Below, one piece after another: positions 54,149 through 64,000 of a DNA stretch of 64,000 nucleotides. The translations under genes and the position numbers were made by a program. The stretch is from Tridacna crocea (Eukaryota; Mollusca; Bivalvia; Cardiida; Cardiidae). The DNA is taken from assembly GCA_943736015.1 (NCBI GenBank), contig OX031058.1:19555001-19619000 (forward strand), in the 5' to 3' direction. Within the stretch, counting starts at the first letter, position 1, and each line of letters begins with the position of its first letter. The notes beneath the pieces are model-generated. The model saw only the letters and a list, made by a program, of their open reading frames with translations. It searched no databases and had not been told where the DNA came from.

Positions 54149-54544
54149 TCTAAACTTGCCAGAAGAGCTTTGGAAAAATAGTTTATGAGAAAATGTGCTA
54201 ATGTCATACAAGTGAAAGTTTATTGCCAGATACACTTGATTTAATGACTTGAGCTTTTATTTTGAATGTCTTATTACATTCAGTGAACATATTAAAAGAC
54301 AAGTGCTATTGGATATTACACCATAAAAACTAAAGCTTTTCGTAACCTGTTCTCTGCTTTTCTGATACAATTAAGTCTATTTACATCTATAAAATTCTTC
54401 TAGAAGAAAAACACTTTTATAATAGTAAATAGAAGGTGTTTTTATAGTTAAGATTTTTTCCCCTTGTAGAAGGCTGTTTCTAACATGAAGTGTTTGTTTT
54501 TTAAATTCCCCAGTCTATCTTACAGGTCACTTATTGATGTCTTT

Positions 54545-54735
54545 TTGTCAGATCCCATGAACAGTTCACTGTATATGTTTTCAGTTCATGAAGTGTTCAT
54601 GAACTATTCAAGAATTAGATTTTGGGGGGGGGGGGGGGGGGGGGGGGGGGTCATGAAATCCATATTCATGAACTATTACTAACAGTTCATGAAATAGACC
54701 CTGATATCAGTTCATGAACTGATTTTTCTTAAACA
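54545..54735. repeat. GTTCATGAAC decamer array with 27 G run
   Basis: Repeated TTCATGAAC palindromes interrupted at 54624-54650 by an unbroken run of 27 G. The run length may be an assembly estimate. Confidence 0.65.
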
Positions 54736-55354
54736 TTTCATGAAGTTGTTGTCTTAAAGAAGTTCAAGGAAGAATTCAATTACTTAAATATTCTAATGGA
54801 AAACAGCTATTTCCACTTTAATATTATCCTAAAAAAGTTGCTATGATTGAAAATGAGTATTATTGTACTACTTTGACAGAGCCACTTTTTTTTTTCCATC
54901 TAAGAATTATCATTTATAAGTCTAGGCCACTCTATTATCATTACAAAAGGAGATAATAATTACCTCCCTTTTCTGAAAAATAACAAAATATCGACAAATA
55001 ATTTCAAGATGGACATCAAATGAATTTCTGGTCAGTAAGAAATGTGCAAAAATATTATATCAGTATAAATCCTTATTTATCAACTAATAAGAAATTTCAT
55101 TCCATGTTGCATTAGAAGAGTTAGGATGGTAATACCTTAAACCCAATTTCAGTCATGCAATTTGCAGATATTTATTGTAAGGGGGTTAACACAATTTATA
55201 ACAGTATTCAGTTACATCATGGCTACAAGTGCAAATACCCACTAATTTCTATCTAAGCTAATTGCCACTGAAACCTAACTGAGTAAAGGTAACTGATGGA
55301 TTGGGGTTTATGATCAAAGGTTTTCTACCATTATAGGAAAATGTCTGAGACACC

Positions 55355-55612
55355 ACAACCAGTTCATGAATTTCGATTCAGGAAAGGTTCACTTGCAGTT
55401 CAAGACTTACTTCGTTGAATTGTTCATGGAACTGATTAAGAGCTGTTTATTCATAAACAGTTCATCAGCTGTTCATGAACAGTTCATAGAACTAAAAGAA
55501 ATGTTCATGAACAAAAATGGTTCATGAAATGGCCATTTGCTGTTCATGGGATTGTTTATGAACTGTAGTTCAGGAATCATTCATGAATTCCAGAACTACT
55601 TTTTGGAGGGTA
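55355..55612 (-). repeat. GTTCATGAAC decamer element, inverted relative to 47880
   Basis: The 3' half (55485-55612) is the reverse complement of the element at 47880-48002, including CATGAAATGGCCATTTGCTG. The 5' half adds further decamers. Confidence 0.6.
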
Positions 55613-55615
55613 TGT

Positions 55616-55700
55616 TAATTAACGGTTTATCAAACAACAGTATTTTAAACTAGTCTAGACTGAAAGCATTTTTGGGCAACAGTATATGTACATTGTTGGT
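55616..55700 (+). mobile_element. TMF1 left-end fragment
   Basis: TTAACGGTTTATCAAACAAC and GACTGAAAGCATTTTTGGGC. Confidence 0.55.
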
Positions 55701-56416
55701 CTAGAGGTCTGACTGATTAAATCACAGATTTGTATGTAAAAATTTCAGATCTAGATGTTGTTGCTCATATGCTTTAACTTTGAGCATGGACACTGCAACA
55801 TTACGTAAGAAGTTTTGGCAGACCATATTGTGAATTTCTACTTATACTGTCTGCTGAAGTAACAGTAACTGAAGTTTTGAACAGGACACTCTTGAGCCTT
55901 TTAATTTTCAGGCGAAAAAATTTTAGGAAATTGTCTTCCTTTGCAATAAATCAAGGCATATGGCATCTATACCAATCTATTGAGGTGTAGTGATTATGAC
56001 AAAAAAGACTTCATGTGAGTGTTAGAATAGTGCTTACACTTAAAAGACACTTACAGCTGCATTTTTAGGGTAATCCATCATTTTCTTAGGTTTTTTTTGT
56101 AATACATACTAGGGTATTTTGTTCACAAGGTTCAATTCTATCAAAAGGAACCTTTGATTATGGGTGTTTCATTATGCAAGCAGTAATTATTCATGGCTTT
56201 GCTTTGAAGTCAAACACCAATCCACTTTTACAGTTTATTAAGCAGATTCATGAGTTCTGTTGGTGCACTCCTCCATCTTACATTACATAGTTATGCAAAA
56301 TTACATACACTTTTAAGTTCTATTGACTTTGAAGGTAGATTTTGAGTCAGTTTTGAAGATCAGGGTTCAGATTCATGTTGGAACTTCAACATGTAGTGTA
56401 TTTGTCAGATGACCCT

Positions 56417-56629
56417 TTAACTCTACAAAATTTTGGACTAATCCAAATTTAAAGCATTTGTAGACAACAACATAAATGTGACTCAAAAAGTGAATTTTGA
56501 TTTCAGAAGGGTAGAAAACACTGAGAAAAGGAGAAAATGCTTGTTTTCAGCATTTCTTTTTCTACAATGTTTTCAAAAGCTTTCCTTCTCAAGGTCATCA
56601 GAAGTCGGGATTGTTTGGTGAAGAGTTAA
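56417..56629 (+). mobile_element. TMF1 copy
   Basis: TTAACTCTACAAAATTTTGG start lacks part of the terminal repeat; end GTTTGGTGAAGAGTTAA. Confidence 0.8.
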
Positions 56630-56850
56630 CTCTTTACTGTTCTATGCAATAAATTTTAGATTTGTCCAACTTGTGAAAGCATCTGCAGACAACAAATGAA
56701 ACATTACACAAAACATGAAGCTGGGTATTTCATGGAGCTATAAACATTATCAGAATAGGAGAAAATGCTGATTCCCAACACTTACTCCTTTTCCATCTAT
56801 GTTTTGAAAAGCTGTGACACTTAAAGGCTTGTTAAAACTCGTGTGGAAAA
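56626..56850 (+). mobile_element. TMF1 copy, diverged
   Basis: Shares TTAA with the preceding copy; CATCTGCAGACAACAAATG and AATGCTGATTCCCAACACTT. Confidence 0.65.
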
Positions 56851-56920
56851 TGCTAATGCAGACTTACTGTGAGAAGACTTTTGAAAACGAAGTTTGAAAA
56901 CTCTGTATTCACTCATATAT

Positions 56921-57145
56921 TTAACTCATTACCACACAGTCCCAAATTTTAATGACCTGTAGAAAGAGTCCTTTAGACAACATTGTGGTAAATGGAAAAA
57001 AAATGCATTTTCTCCTTTACGTGCAATGTTTTCTACCTTTTCAAAGAAAATTTCATCATCTGAGTCCCGTGTAATTTGTCATCTCCAAATGCTGTTAAAT
57101 TTGTCAAGTGTAAAATTTTGTTGTGTGGGTGTGGTAAAGAGTTAA
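56921..57145 (-). mobile_element. TMF1 copy
   Basis: TTAACTCATTACCACACAGT; palindrome tip deleted (AAAAAAAATGCATTTTCTCC); end doubled as GTGGGTGTGGTAAAGAGTTAA-type. Confidence 0.8.
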
Positions 57146-57368
57146 CCCTTTCCCAAACAAGCCCTTGTTTTTATGTGTCTGCAGCACAAGTCTTTTGAAA
57201 ACACTGTGGGAAAAGGAGAAATTGCTCGTAACGAGCAATTTCTCCTTTTCCCACAGTGTTTTCTACTCATTTGGAGAACTTTATGCCATTTCAATTAAAT
57301 TTGAAATAGTCGTCTGCAAACTCTCTGAGTTTGGAAGAGTCTAAAATTTGTTGTTTGGGAAAGGGTTA
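57142..57368 (-). mobile_element. TMF1 copy, AATTGC axis subtype
   Basis: Perfect palindrome 57197-57263 with axis TTGCTCGTAACGAGCAA; shares its first TTAA with the previous copy. Confidence 0.92.
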
Positions 57369-57454
57369 AGTCTCACCTTTTTTGCCACTTTTAGTTTGTC
57401 TATGGAAACAGTGCCAGTTTGGATATATCTGAAATATATCTGTTCTGTAAAGGG

Positions 57455-57712
57455 TTAATCCTTTACCAAAATTTATGAGTTTTAATGCTCCTGAGAAAGG
57501 AGCCTTTACAAACATTGTTGTAAAAGGAAAAGTGCTAGTAACCAGCATTATCTACTTTACCCAAAATGTTTTCTACTCTTTCAAGGACAATTTTTGTCAT
57601 TTTAGCCACATTTATCAGTTATATTTTACTAGCATTTTCTCTTTTTCCCACAATAATTTCAAAAGGTGTCCTCCTCTAGGTTATTAAAAGTTCTGATTCT
57701 GTGGTAAAGTGT
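57455..57712. mobile_element. TMF1 composite with right-arm ends on both sides
   Basis: A minus copy (TTAATCCTTTACCAAAATTT) runs to ~57620 and joins a plus right half (ACTAGCATTTTCTC ... CTGTGGTAAAGTGTTA). A short relic precedes it at 57370-57455. Confidence 0.7.
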
Positions 57713-58786
57713 TATCTTATTTTTCAGAGTCAATTAGTCTTAATTAGTGTATCTTACAGGTTTAATGACTGCAAAATCTCACTTAAAAGATGTTTGTTCT
57801 TAAAGGAATATCGAAGACTGTAATCAAGTTTGGGCGCTTTCCTATTACCTTGTTTAAACAAGACTGCAGGAACAAAGTATAGATGTCAATTAACATAAAA
57901 CATTTTTTGATTGTCTGCTGAACATGTGATAAACCCATAACATAGTTTATGATGTTTAGACTGATTTTGTCTAAGTTACGTAATGAAGAAATAGAGAATG
58001 CTAATAAATTAAAGAGAGAAACTGAGGCAAACTAAAACATTGACACAGAACATGGAGCATTTGTTTGCTTTGCATTGTCTCCAGAGTTGACATTACTTAC
58101 ATCAGTCTTCCACAGCAGATGCATCAAAATGCACCTAGATAATGGGAAAGGGTTTCAGACAATCTCTCTGGAAAGATTTATTTATTTTGGCATCCATTAA
58201 AGTTTATTCAGAAGCATTCTGGCATCAAAAACCAGATCACACACTATTGTGCTGCAGGCAATTCTTTTCAGATTGATGCTAAAAGGTTCAACATGGAATA
58301 AGAAGAGATCTGTCTTGTATTCACCAACCATTTCTTTATTATTTACTCAACAAAAAAGTTAAAGAAATGTCAGAAAAAATGGAACAAAAGAATACCCAAA
58401 CAATTATTCAATTCTAATTCATTTTATGAGATACATTTCATACCATGAAAACAAATGTTTCTATTAGTTTGATAGCAATAATAGCCTTGTTGTGGCACTG
58501 TGTCAAGTAATGTAGGGCTCAAAGCGATCTTTTGCAAAATAATTGTGTCTACAGAGAATTTCCTCTTTCTATGCAAAACCGAGTTAATATAAGCTTAAAC
58601 AATGAATTACTTTAAATTCATTTCCTTTGAATGTCATATGAATTTCAGGTAAGTTCCTTCACATGATATAGCCACAAATTCCAGCTATGGAAGAAGAGAA
58701 TTTTCAAAATATCCCCTCAGTAATGAATTTGTCTCCCATAAAAAGTAAATAAGGACTTGCACTGGCATTGAATAAGCTGAATATAC
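57713..58786. other. Repeat-poor AT-rich sequence
   Basis: No coding frame, TMF1 copy or splice pair that I can support. Confidence 0.35.
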
Positions 58787-59000
58787 TTGCAATTTGGAGC
58801 TGAGGAACCTGCCTCCATTTCCCCAATAGCACCACAGCAAGAGGCTGGAGATGATGCTGGTATTCTACATTAGACTCTAAATAACTCTGTTGCAAGACAA
58901 GAATATTCTGGCAATTTTGAACTGAGAAACCTGCCTCTGTCCATTCCTCCTATAGCACTACAGCAGGAGGCTGAAGGTGGTGCCAGTATTCAGTGTCAAA
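58787..59000. repeat. Tandem near-duplicate, 122 bp apart
   Basis: GAGGAACCTGCCTCCATTTC at ~58801 and GAGAAACCTGCCTCTGTCCA at ~58923 begin similar ~85 bp blocks, both followed by GCACCACAGCAAGAGGCTG-type text. The second can read EAEGGASIQCQTKMSP after a CAG, reminiscent of an Ig strand, but stops at once. Confidence 0.5.
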
Positions 59001-59535
59001 CCAAAATGTCCCCCCACATGCTCAGTGGGAGCCATGTCTGCTGAGCACACCTGGCCAGTCAAAGGACACAATATTTTCATGAAGAAAGAATCTTGGGTGA
59101 TTCTGGGCAATAGCAATGGAGATACTGAACTAATTTTAAAATTGAAATGTCGACTCATTTATGAAAGTATTGCTCAAATTATGGCAGGTAGGTGAACGTC
59201 CTAAGCACCATTAATAGACTCTTTTAGGGCGAAGCTTTACTGTTAAAATCATTGCTCAAACCAGTGAATATTTCAATTTTGCGAAAAATGGCAGGAAGAT
59301 TAGTCAAATTCGAAATTGATAAATATTTAAGTGGCTATAGGTGCTATAAACTGAAATGAAGCATCCTTCTGAAGAAAAATTAACTCTGTAAAACATGGTA
59401 AAACTAACTTCTTGAAGCGATCTAGATTTTTTGTCAATTAGCCGCTCAAACTTTATTTCCTTTTTTTGTTGAGTATATTTTTAGTCTCCCAATCATTTGA
59501 TAAATTTGGAAGGTATCCCATTTTCTGATGAACTA

Positions 59536-59682
59536 AAGTAACAGTTTGTCCTCGTCCAACATGTTTTCCACTCATTCAGAGAGAGTACCGGTAACTATCA
59601 TTTGATCAGCACATTATTTGTTGTCTGCAAATGCCTTCAATTTGTGCAAGTGTACAATAATATCATCCTTGTGTAGAGTTTA
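59536..59682 (-). mobile_element. TMF1 relic
   Basis: TTTGTTGTCTGCAAATGCCT TCAATTTG with a worn palindrome side. Confidence 0.5.
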
Positions 59683-60079
59683 TACATGAATACATGGGTC
59701 AAGATGCTAAAGGAGAAATTGTTTGTGTTGGACAATGCCTCTCTCTTTTCCTACAAATTTTCAAAGTAACTCTGTTGCAAGACATACAAGAAATATCATG
59801 TAAACAAAGAAAGAGGGGGAGCAGAGGCAGTCAGAAATGAATTTCAAAACTCTTTTGTTTATGATATGAAAAGGGTGAAATACATGTAGTTAAAATTAAC
59901 AGTGCCAAAAGTTGTCTCCATTCACTTACGGTTTTGCATCTTGTTGAATAGTAAAGTTTTCAGATAGATATAAGAATGGAAAACCACTTGTAGTGACGAC
60001 CTATGGAGCAATACTTTCTCTTGCATTTTGAGTGCCCATATTCAGCGATGTTTCAGGATATGTCATTACTCTAATTTCT

Positions 60080-60827
60080 TAGCTCCACTGGCCAAAGGCC
60101 ACCAGACTTATGACCCGGTGTCTGTCATGCATCTGTCTGTGCATGTGTGTGTTAACTTTTATTTCAAATACCTATGAAACTAACCATCCAATTTCCATGA
60201 AAAATCACAGAAATTATCCTGCCATGGTCCTTCTCCAGAGTTTTTTTGAAAGAATTTGATTCCTCCAACATCTGTGGTTGCCATGGCAACAAAACTGAAA
60301 AATATTGAAAATCTTGTCTGAAACTATAAGGTCATGGGCTACCAAATTTGGCATGCAGCTTTATCTAGTGAACCTCTACCATGTTTCGACAGGTTAAAGC
60401 CATGGGGTCAAATTTGGCCCTGTCCTGTGGGTCACAAAATTATATGGGCCTTGATGGATAAACCTTTAAAAATCTATGTGTACCTAGCCATTAGACCCAG
60501 GGCTTTTAAATTCCGCCCTGTCTTAGGGGTTTCATGTTTTACAGAGGCTTTATTAAGGAAGCTTTGTAGATCTTCTTGTTTGTATCCATACACTCGAGAC
60601 TTGTATTATTTGGTATGGGGCTTTATCTAGTGGACCTCCACCAGGATTCAAGTAATTGTAGCTTTGTGGTCAAAAATGGCTTTGCCTTAGGATCATTACT
60701 TGTTGGTAATATCCTATAGAAAAAATTTGTACGACTTCTGCTTTGAAACAAATTTGCCAAGTATTGTGATGTTTGGCATGTAGTATTTTTACCTATTAGC
60801 CAGTGAAGTGATATAGCCCTCTTGTTT
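60080..60827 (+). mobile_element. Pearl/Helitron-like element, second type, shorter copy
   Basis: TTAGCTCCACTGGCCAAAGG start, GTTGCCATGGCAACAAAACT as in the 35324 copy, about two to three decayed core units, end AGCCCTCTTGTTT. Confidence 0.7.
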
Positions 60828-61144
60828 CATACATGTTATTATGTATCACGCATAAGTAGAGACCTGTTCAGACCATACAATCCAATCTAAAAAAAAGCAA
60901 AGTAAATCTACATGTTTTCTTTTTACAAAAATGAAGCATCAGTGATGTATCATCCCATCTCACTGCTTGCTCGCACTCGCATCTCGCTAGGAGTAACAGA
61001 GACTAATATGCCAACATCGCAAATGAACGAGTTTGTCCCCCATAGACCATGTGATACCTGTTTTAGACACTTAAGTATGTATGGTATGCACCAAATCTCT
61101 TGCATTGAACAAAATATAAAAACAGCCAATATTTGCTGTCATTT

Positions 61145-61440
61145 TATTATACCCCCACAAACGAATGTTTTCAGGGGTATACTGGAAGCAGCTTGTCTGT
61201 TTGTGTGTCTGTCCATCCCACAGTGTCTGTCTGTGTACAAAACACTAGTAATTTTGTGTTGTGAACTCCTCCTACAGTTTTCCTCCAATTGTATTGAAAC
61301 TTTGCACACACACTGATCATATATTGGAAATTTTCAAAACAATTTTCAAGTGTCAACTCTTCCTGGTTGAGGAATTATCTCCCCTTGAACTTAGCACTTT
61401 TTTTTTCTGTCAAAGCACTGGTGGGGGTATTAAGTCACAT
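61145..61440. mobile_element. TATACCCCC-ended repeat, ~295 bp
   Basis: TTATTATACCCCCACAAACG at one end and GGTGGGGGTATTAAG at the other form inverted ends; inside are GTCTGT stretches and CTCCTACAGTTTTCCTCCAA, shared with 50092-50386. Confidence 0.6.
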
Positions 61441-62754
61441 TCAGTGACAGCTGTAGTTCTTATTGCTTAGATTATGGATGTCTTTTCAGTGTTTAACATT
61501 TGCATAAATTACAGCTTTACATGATATGAATAAGATCATGATATGATTGTTCAGTCAAGACTACTTTTCTCAATGATCAGTAATTTACTTGAATTCCAGA
61601 GTTAATTTACCATTAGTCAGTCAAAAATTGAGGAATTATTAATTTCATTAATTACTAAAAGTTCCGGTAGGTCTAAAGTGAGATCGTTCAGGAATGGTGA
61701 AAAAGGTCTACCCTAAGTAGTAGGATGTAATGTTTTATGAAGAAATATCTTTCTCTCTGTATCTATAGATCATCGTGATTTCAAGTGTTAGAAAGCAAGT
61801 CATAAATGCAACATTTAAAACATAAGTGGTGCTGCTCTGGTTCATATTTTGTCTGACATTTACCTCCAGATTTTATGTTCTATCTAGTTGTTTAATGGTC
61901 ATTTGATAATTTGCAACATTGCACAAACATGATGCAAAGAGAAGTCAAGACTTTTCTGTAAGTTGGAAAATCCTGACCACTATGGAATCTGAAAAGGGCA
62001 GAAAGGTACTTACTAGAAGAGAATAGGAACATCTTATTCTGGTGAATACAATGAATAAAAGATAAAAGGATAAAAAAAGTTCACTGGGCTTGTTGCAACA
62101 GTTTTGTGGTTACAGACATGAACCTATTAGTTACCATACTGCATCAGACAAGGAAGAGTCAGGCACAGAAGATAAATGGGTATCACATTGCATTTTATTA
62201 TCATAGAAATGTGCCTTAGAGTGAAAGCTCTCAATGGGGTAGCATCAAATACTTTAAGTGTTTAAAGACTTCTCTTTAGTCTTTTTATAGGCTTCTTCCA
62301 ATGCAGGTAGGGTAAAATATAAGCCATTGCTGTGCAAGCTTAGTTAAGACCTATTTTTCAAATATGCATGAAAGAGTTGTGGTTGCTTACAAGTACCGGT
62401 AATTGTTCCTTTGCCATATCTCTTCACAGATATTGGACTTTTACTTCCTTTATCCTATTTAGCACCAAAATTTATTATTTTGTATGGTCTTTAGGAATGA
62501 ACAGTAGTGTTGAGGAATGAAACAAACAGCAATGATTATCATCAGTCCTGGAAAAGAAATTCCCACAAAGCAAGCCCTGTAAACTACTGACTGAGATACA
62601 GAGCTCAGCCAGTTTATCTTTTTTTTCCTTTAATTTTTATAAAATTTATATGCAAATACAATCACATGTGTTGGAGGTGAAGCAACTTAAATTACCTTAA
62701 GCTTGCTGAAATTGTCTTCGATCCTGCCAAGTGGGATCCATAGTTGTTGTGCTA
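61441..62754. other. Repeat-poor AT-rich sequence
   Basis: I see no gene, RNA or defined repeat. Confidence 0.35.
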
Positions 62755-62950
62755 TTGCCAAATAATCCTGATTTGAAATGATCCTAAGGGCTTTTGAAAA
62801 TATCATGGAAAAGGAGAAATGCTGGTGACCAGCATTTCTCCTTTTCCCATTTGTTTTATTCTTACAAAAACAACTTAATTATCATAGTAAGATGTATTTT
62901 GTTTTCTACAAATCCTTTTAATTTTGACTCCAAGCAAAAAACTCTGTGGT
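62755..62950 (-). mobile_element. TMF1 copy with mirrored 1 bp change
   Basis: GAGAAATGCTGGTGACCAGC ATTTCTC: both arms lack the same A relative to consensus. Confidence 0.72.
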
Positions 62951-63950
62951 CTGTGACCTTTATAGCATAATGGAGACAGCCTGTCACCTTGGAGTGAGTC
63001 AGTGTTAAATCAGAAAACATTGTAGTAAAATTCTGAATTTCAATACAATTTTTCAGCGCTATTAGGATGGAATACAGGCAAGTGACGCTGTATTATCAAT
63101 GAGGTATACCAATATAGCTGTTATTACAGCATGGTATTCAGTTCTTCAAATCTCATGTGAGCAGAAAAAGGAATTAAAAGCAATAAACCATAGATGAAAA
63201 CCTGAAATCTAGTAAAATTTTATTATCTGTGTAATTTTGGAAAAGCCATAAATGGGATTAAGAGAAGTATAATTGCATTTAGAATTTGTCAGAAAGAACT
63301 AAATTCTTAATCTATGGTGATAGTTCTTCACTTCTCATTTATCCCCAATGTAATTTCTTTTTATTCTTTTTATTTGGTTTCTACAGAGATCTTAATTCTG
63401 ACATTGAGGCAGGATCTTACCTTCATTAACCTCACTGGAAGTTTCCTTTCAGTCAACATAGTTCTTAGCTAGCTGAAAGTAATTCTTGGTACACTAGGGA
63501 GCTGTAATTATTTTCAGGGGAGAAGTAATTGTTTTCATGTGATATCATCCCTTGTGCACAGCTTGATAATGTACACTTTGTTAGGAAAACTGCCTCCATG
63601 GAATATGATAACGTCTTAAATTTGGGAACATTTTCGTAATATCTGACTTTGAAAGTGTGACTGTGTAACAAATTTTTGTCATATTATTTCTATAATTAAG
63701 TCACATAGTTATTTTTTTGCATGGGGGGCTGAACTAGATAAGAAATGTGGTGTTATTCTGAGTGACAATAGCACCACAGGTAATTTTCAGTAAGAGAAGA
63801 GCTTCTGGGTTAGATATTTCCTCTCCCAGTGGGGAAACAAATTTATTGCTGTTAAAATAGCCCTAGAAATGACATTAATGTTCTCTAATGCCTTAGAATA
63901 ATCCTAAATACATGCAACCATGTGATTGTCCTTTGGAACTAGCTGGTCAG
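62951..63950. other. Repeat-poor AT-rich sequence
   Basis: A TTTGGTTTCTACAG acceptor-like site at ~63375-63386 has no convincing exon behind it; nothing else seen. Confidence 0.35.
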
Positions 63951-64000
63951 TTAATCCTATCAAACAAACATGTTTTTTATGATCCTGAGATAGAAGCCTT
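63951..64000 (-). mobile_element. TMF1 copy cut by the window end
   Basis: TTAATCCTATCAAACAAACA and GATCCTGAGATAGAAGCC are a typical right-arm start. Confidence 0.7.

Noticed and set aside
58913-59035. A further PTK7-like exon reading EAEGGASIQCQTKMSP after TACAG
   Set aside because: The frame stops soon after, no tryptophan core follows, no donor fits, and the block is half of a tandem near-duplicate.

Overview
The window is eukaryotic, AT-rich, intron-dominated DNA, most likely from a mollusc and probably a bivalve. Evidence: five short GT-AG exons that join in phase into one immunoglobulin-domain protein, introns of 2 to 18 kb, a decayed LINE tail, tRNA-like SINE heads, and Helitron-like elements with ~165 bp tandem cores of the kind called pearl elements in bivalves. 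No prokaryotic operon, rRNA or intact tRNA gene is visible. The mollusc assignment is inference.

Gene content. The one gene I can support runs on the + strand through most of the window: exons at 8126-8284, 15417-15552, 30552-30706, 48597-48744 and 51064-51194. All four junctions keep frame, and the last four exons encode two successive Ig domains that best resemble Ig2 and Ig3 of PTK7 (inactive Wnt/planar-polarity receptor tyrosine kinase; Off-track in flies). The remaining Ig domains, membrane segment and kinase-like domain would lie beyond 64 kb, the start upstream. Weaker coding-like segments lie at 1953-2240 (-), 5830-6162 (-) and 24218-24565 (+). A LINE C-terminal remnant is at 26072-26590.

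Repeats. The window is dominated by one short transposon family, called here TMF1 (TTAA-MITE family 1). It is ~228 bp, flanked by TTAA, has ~14 bp inverted ends (TTAACCCTTTACCA) and carries a central 67 bp near-perfect palindrome. I count about 87 copies or fragments, roughly a fifth of the sequence by eye. Strand '+' in TMF1 entries means the arm containing CCAAATTGAAAGC comes first. TTAA flanks and CCC-starting ends suggest mobilisation by a piggyBac-type transposase (inference). A second TTAA family (TMF2, palindrome around AGACTGCACA), GGGCCC-ended foldbacks, an AAAGGTGG-ended ~550 bp element, CpG-rich elements, GTTC/GAAC decamer arrays and the pearl-like elements fill much of the rest.

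Layout. 0-4.5 kb: decamer foldback, a possible small minus-strand gene and a possible bidirectional first-exon region, then a SINE. 4.5-31 kb: first three PTK7-like exons in dense TMF1, with a LINE relic near 26 kb. 31-43 kb: diverged intronic duplicate and large pearl-like elements, one nested in a TMF1 copy. 43-57.7 kb: dense TMF1/TMF2 around exons D and E. 57.7-64 kb: few recognisable repeats and no exon found.

Most interesting signals: the two arms of the TMF1 palindrome change together from copy to copy; many copies are broken or arm-swapped exactly at the palindrome axis; and copies repeatedly insert into the TTAA of an existing copy, building mixed-orientation arrays.
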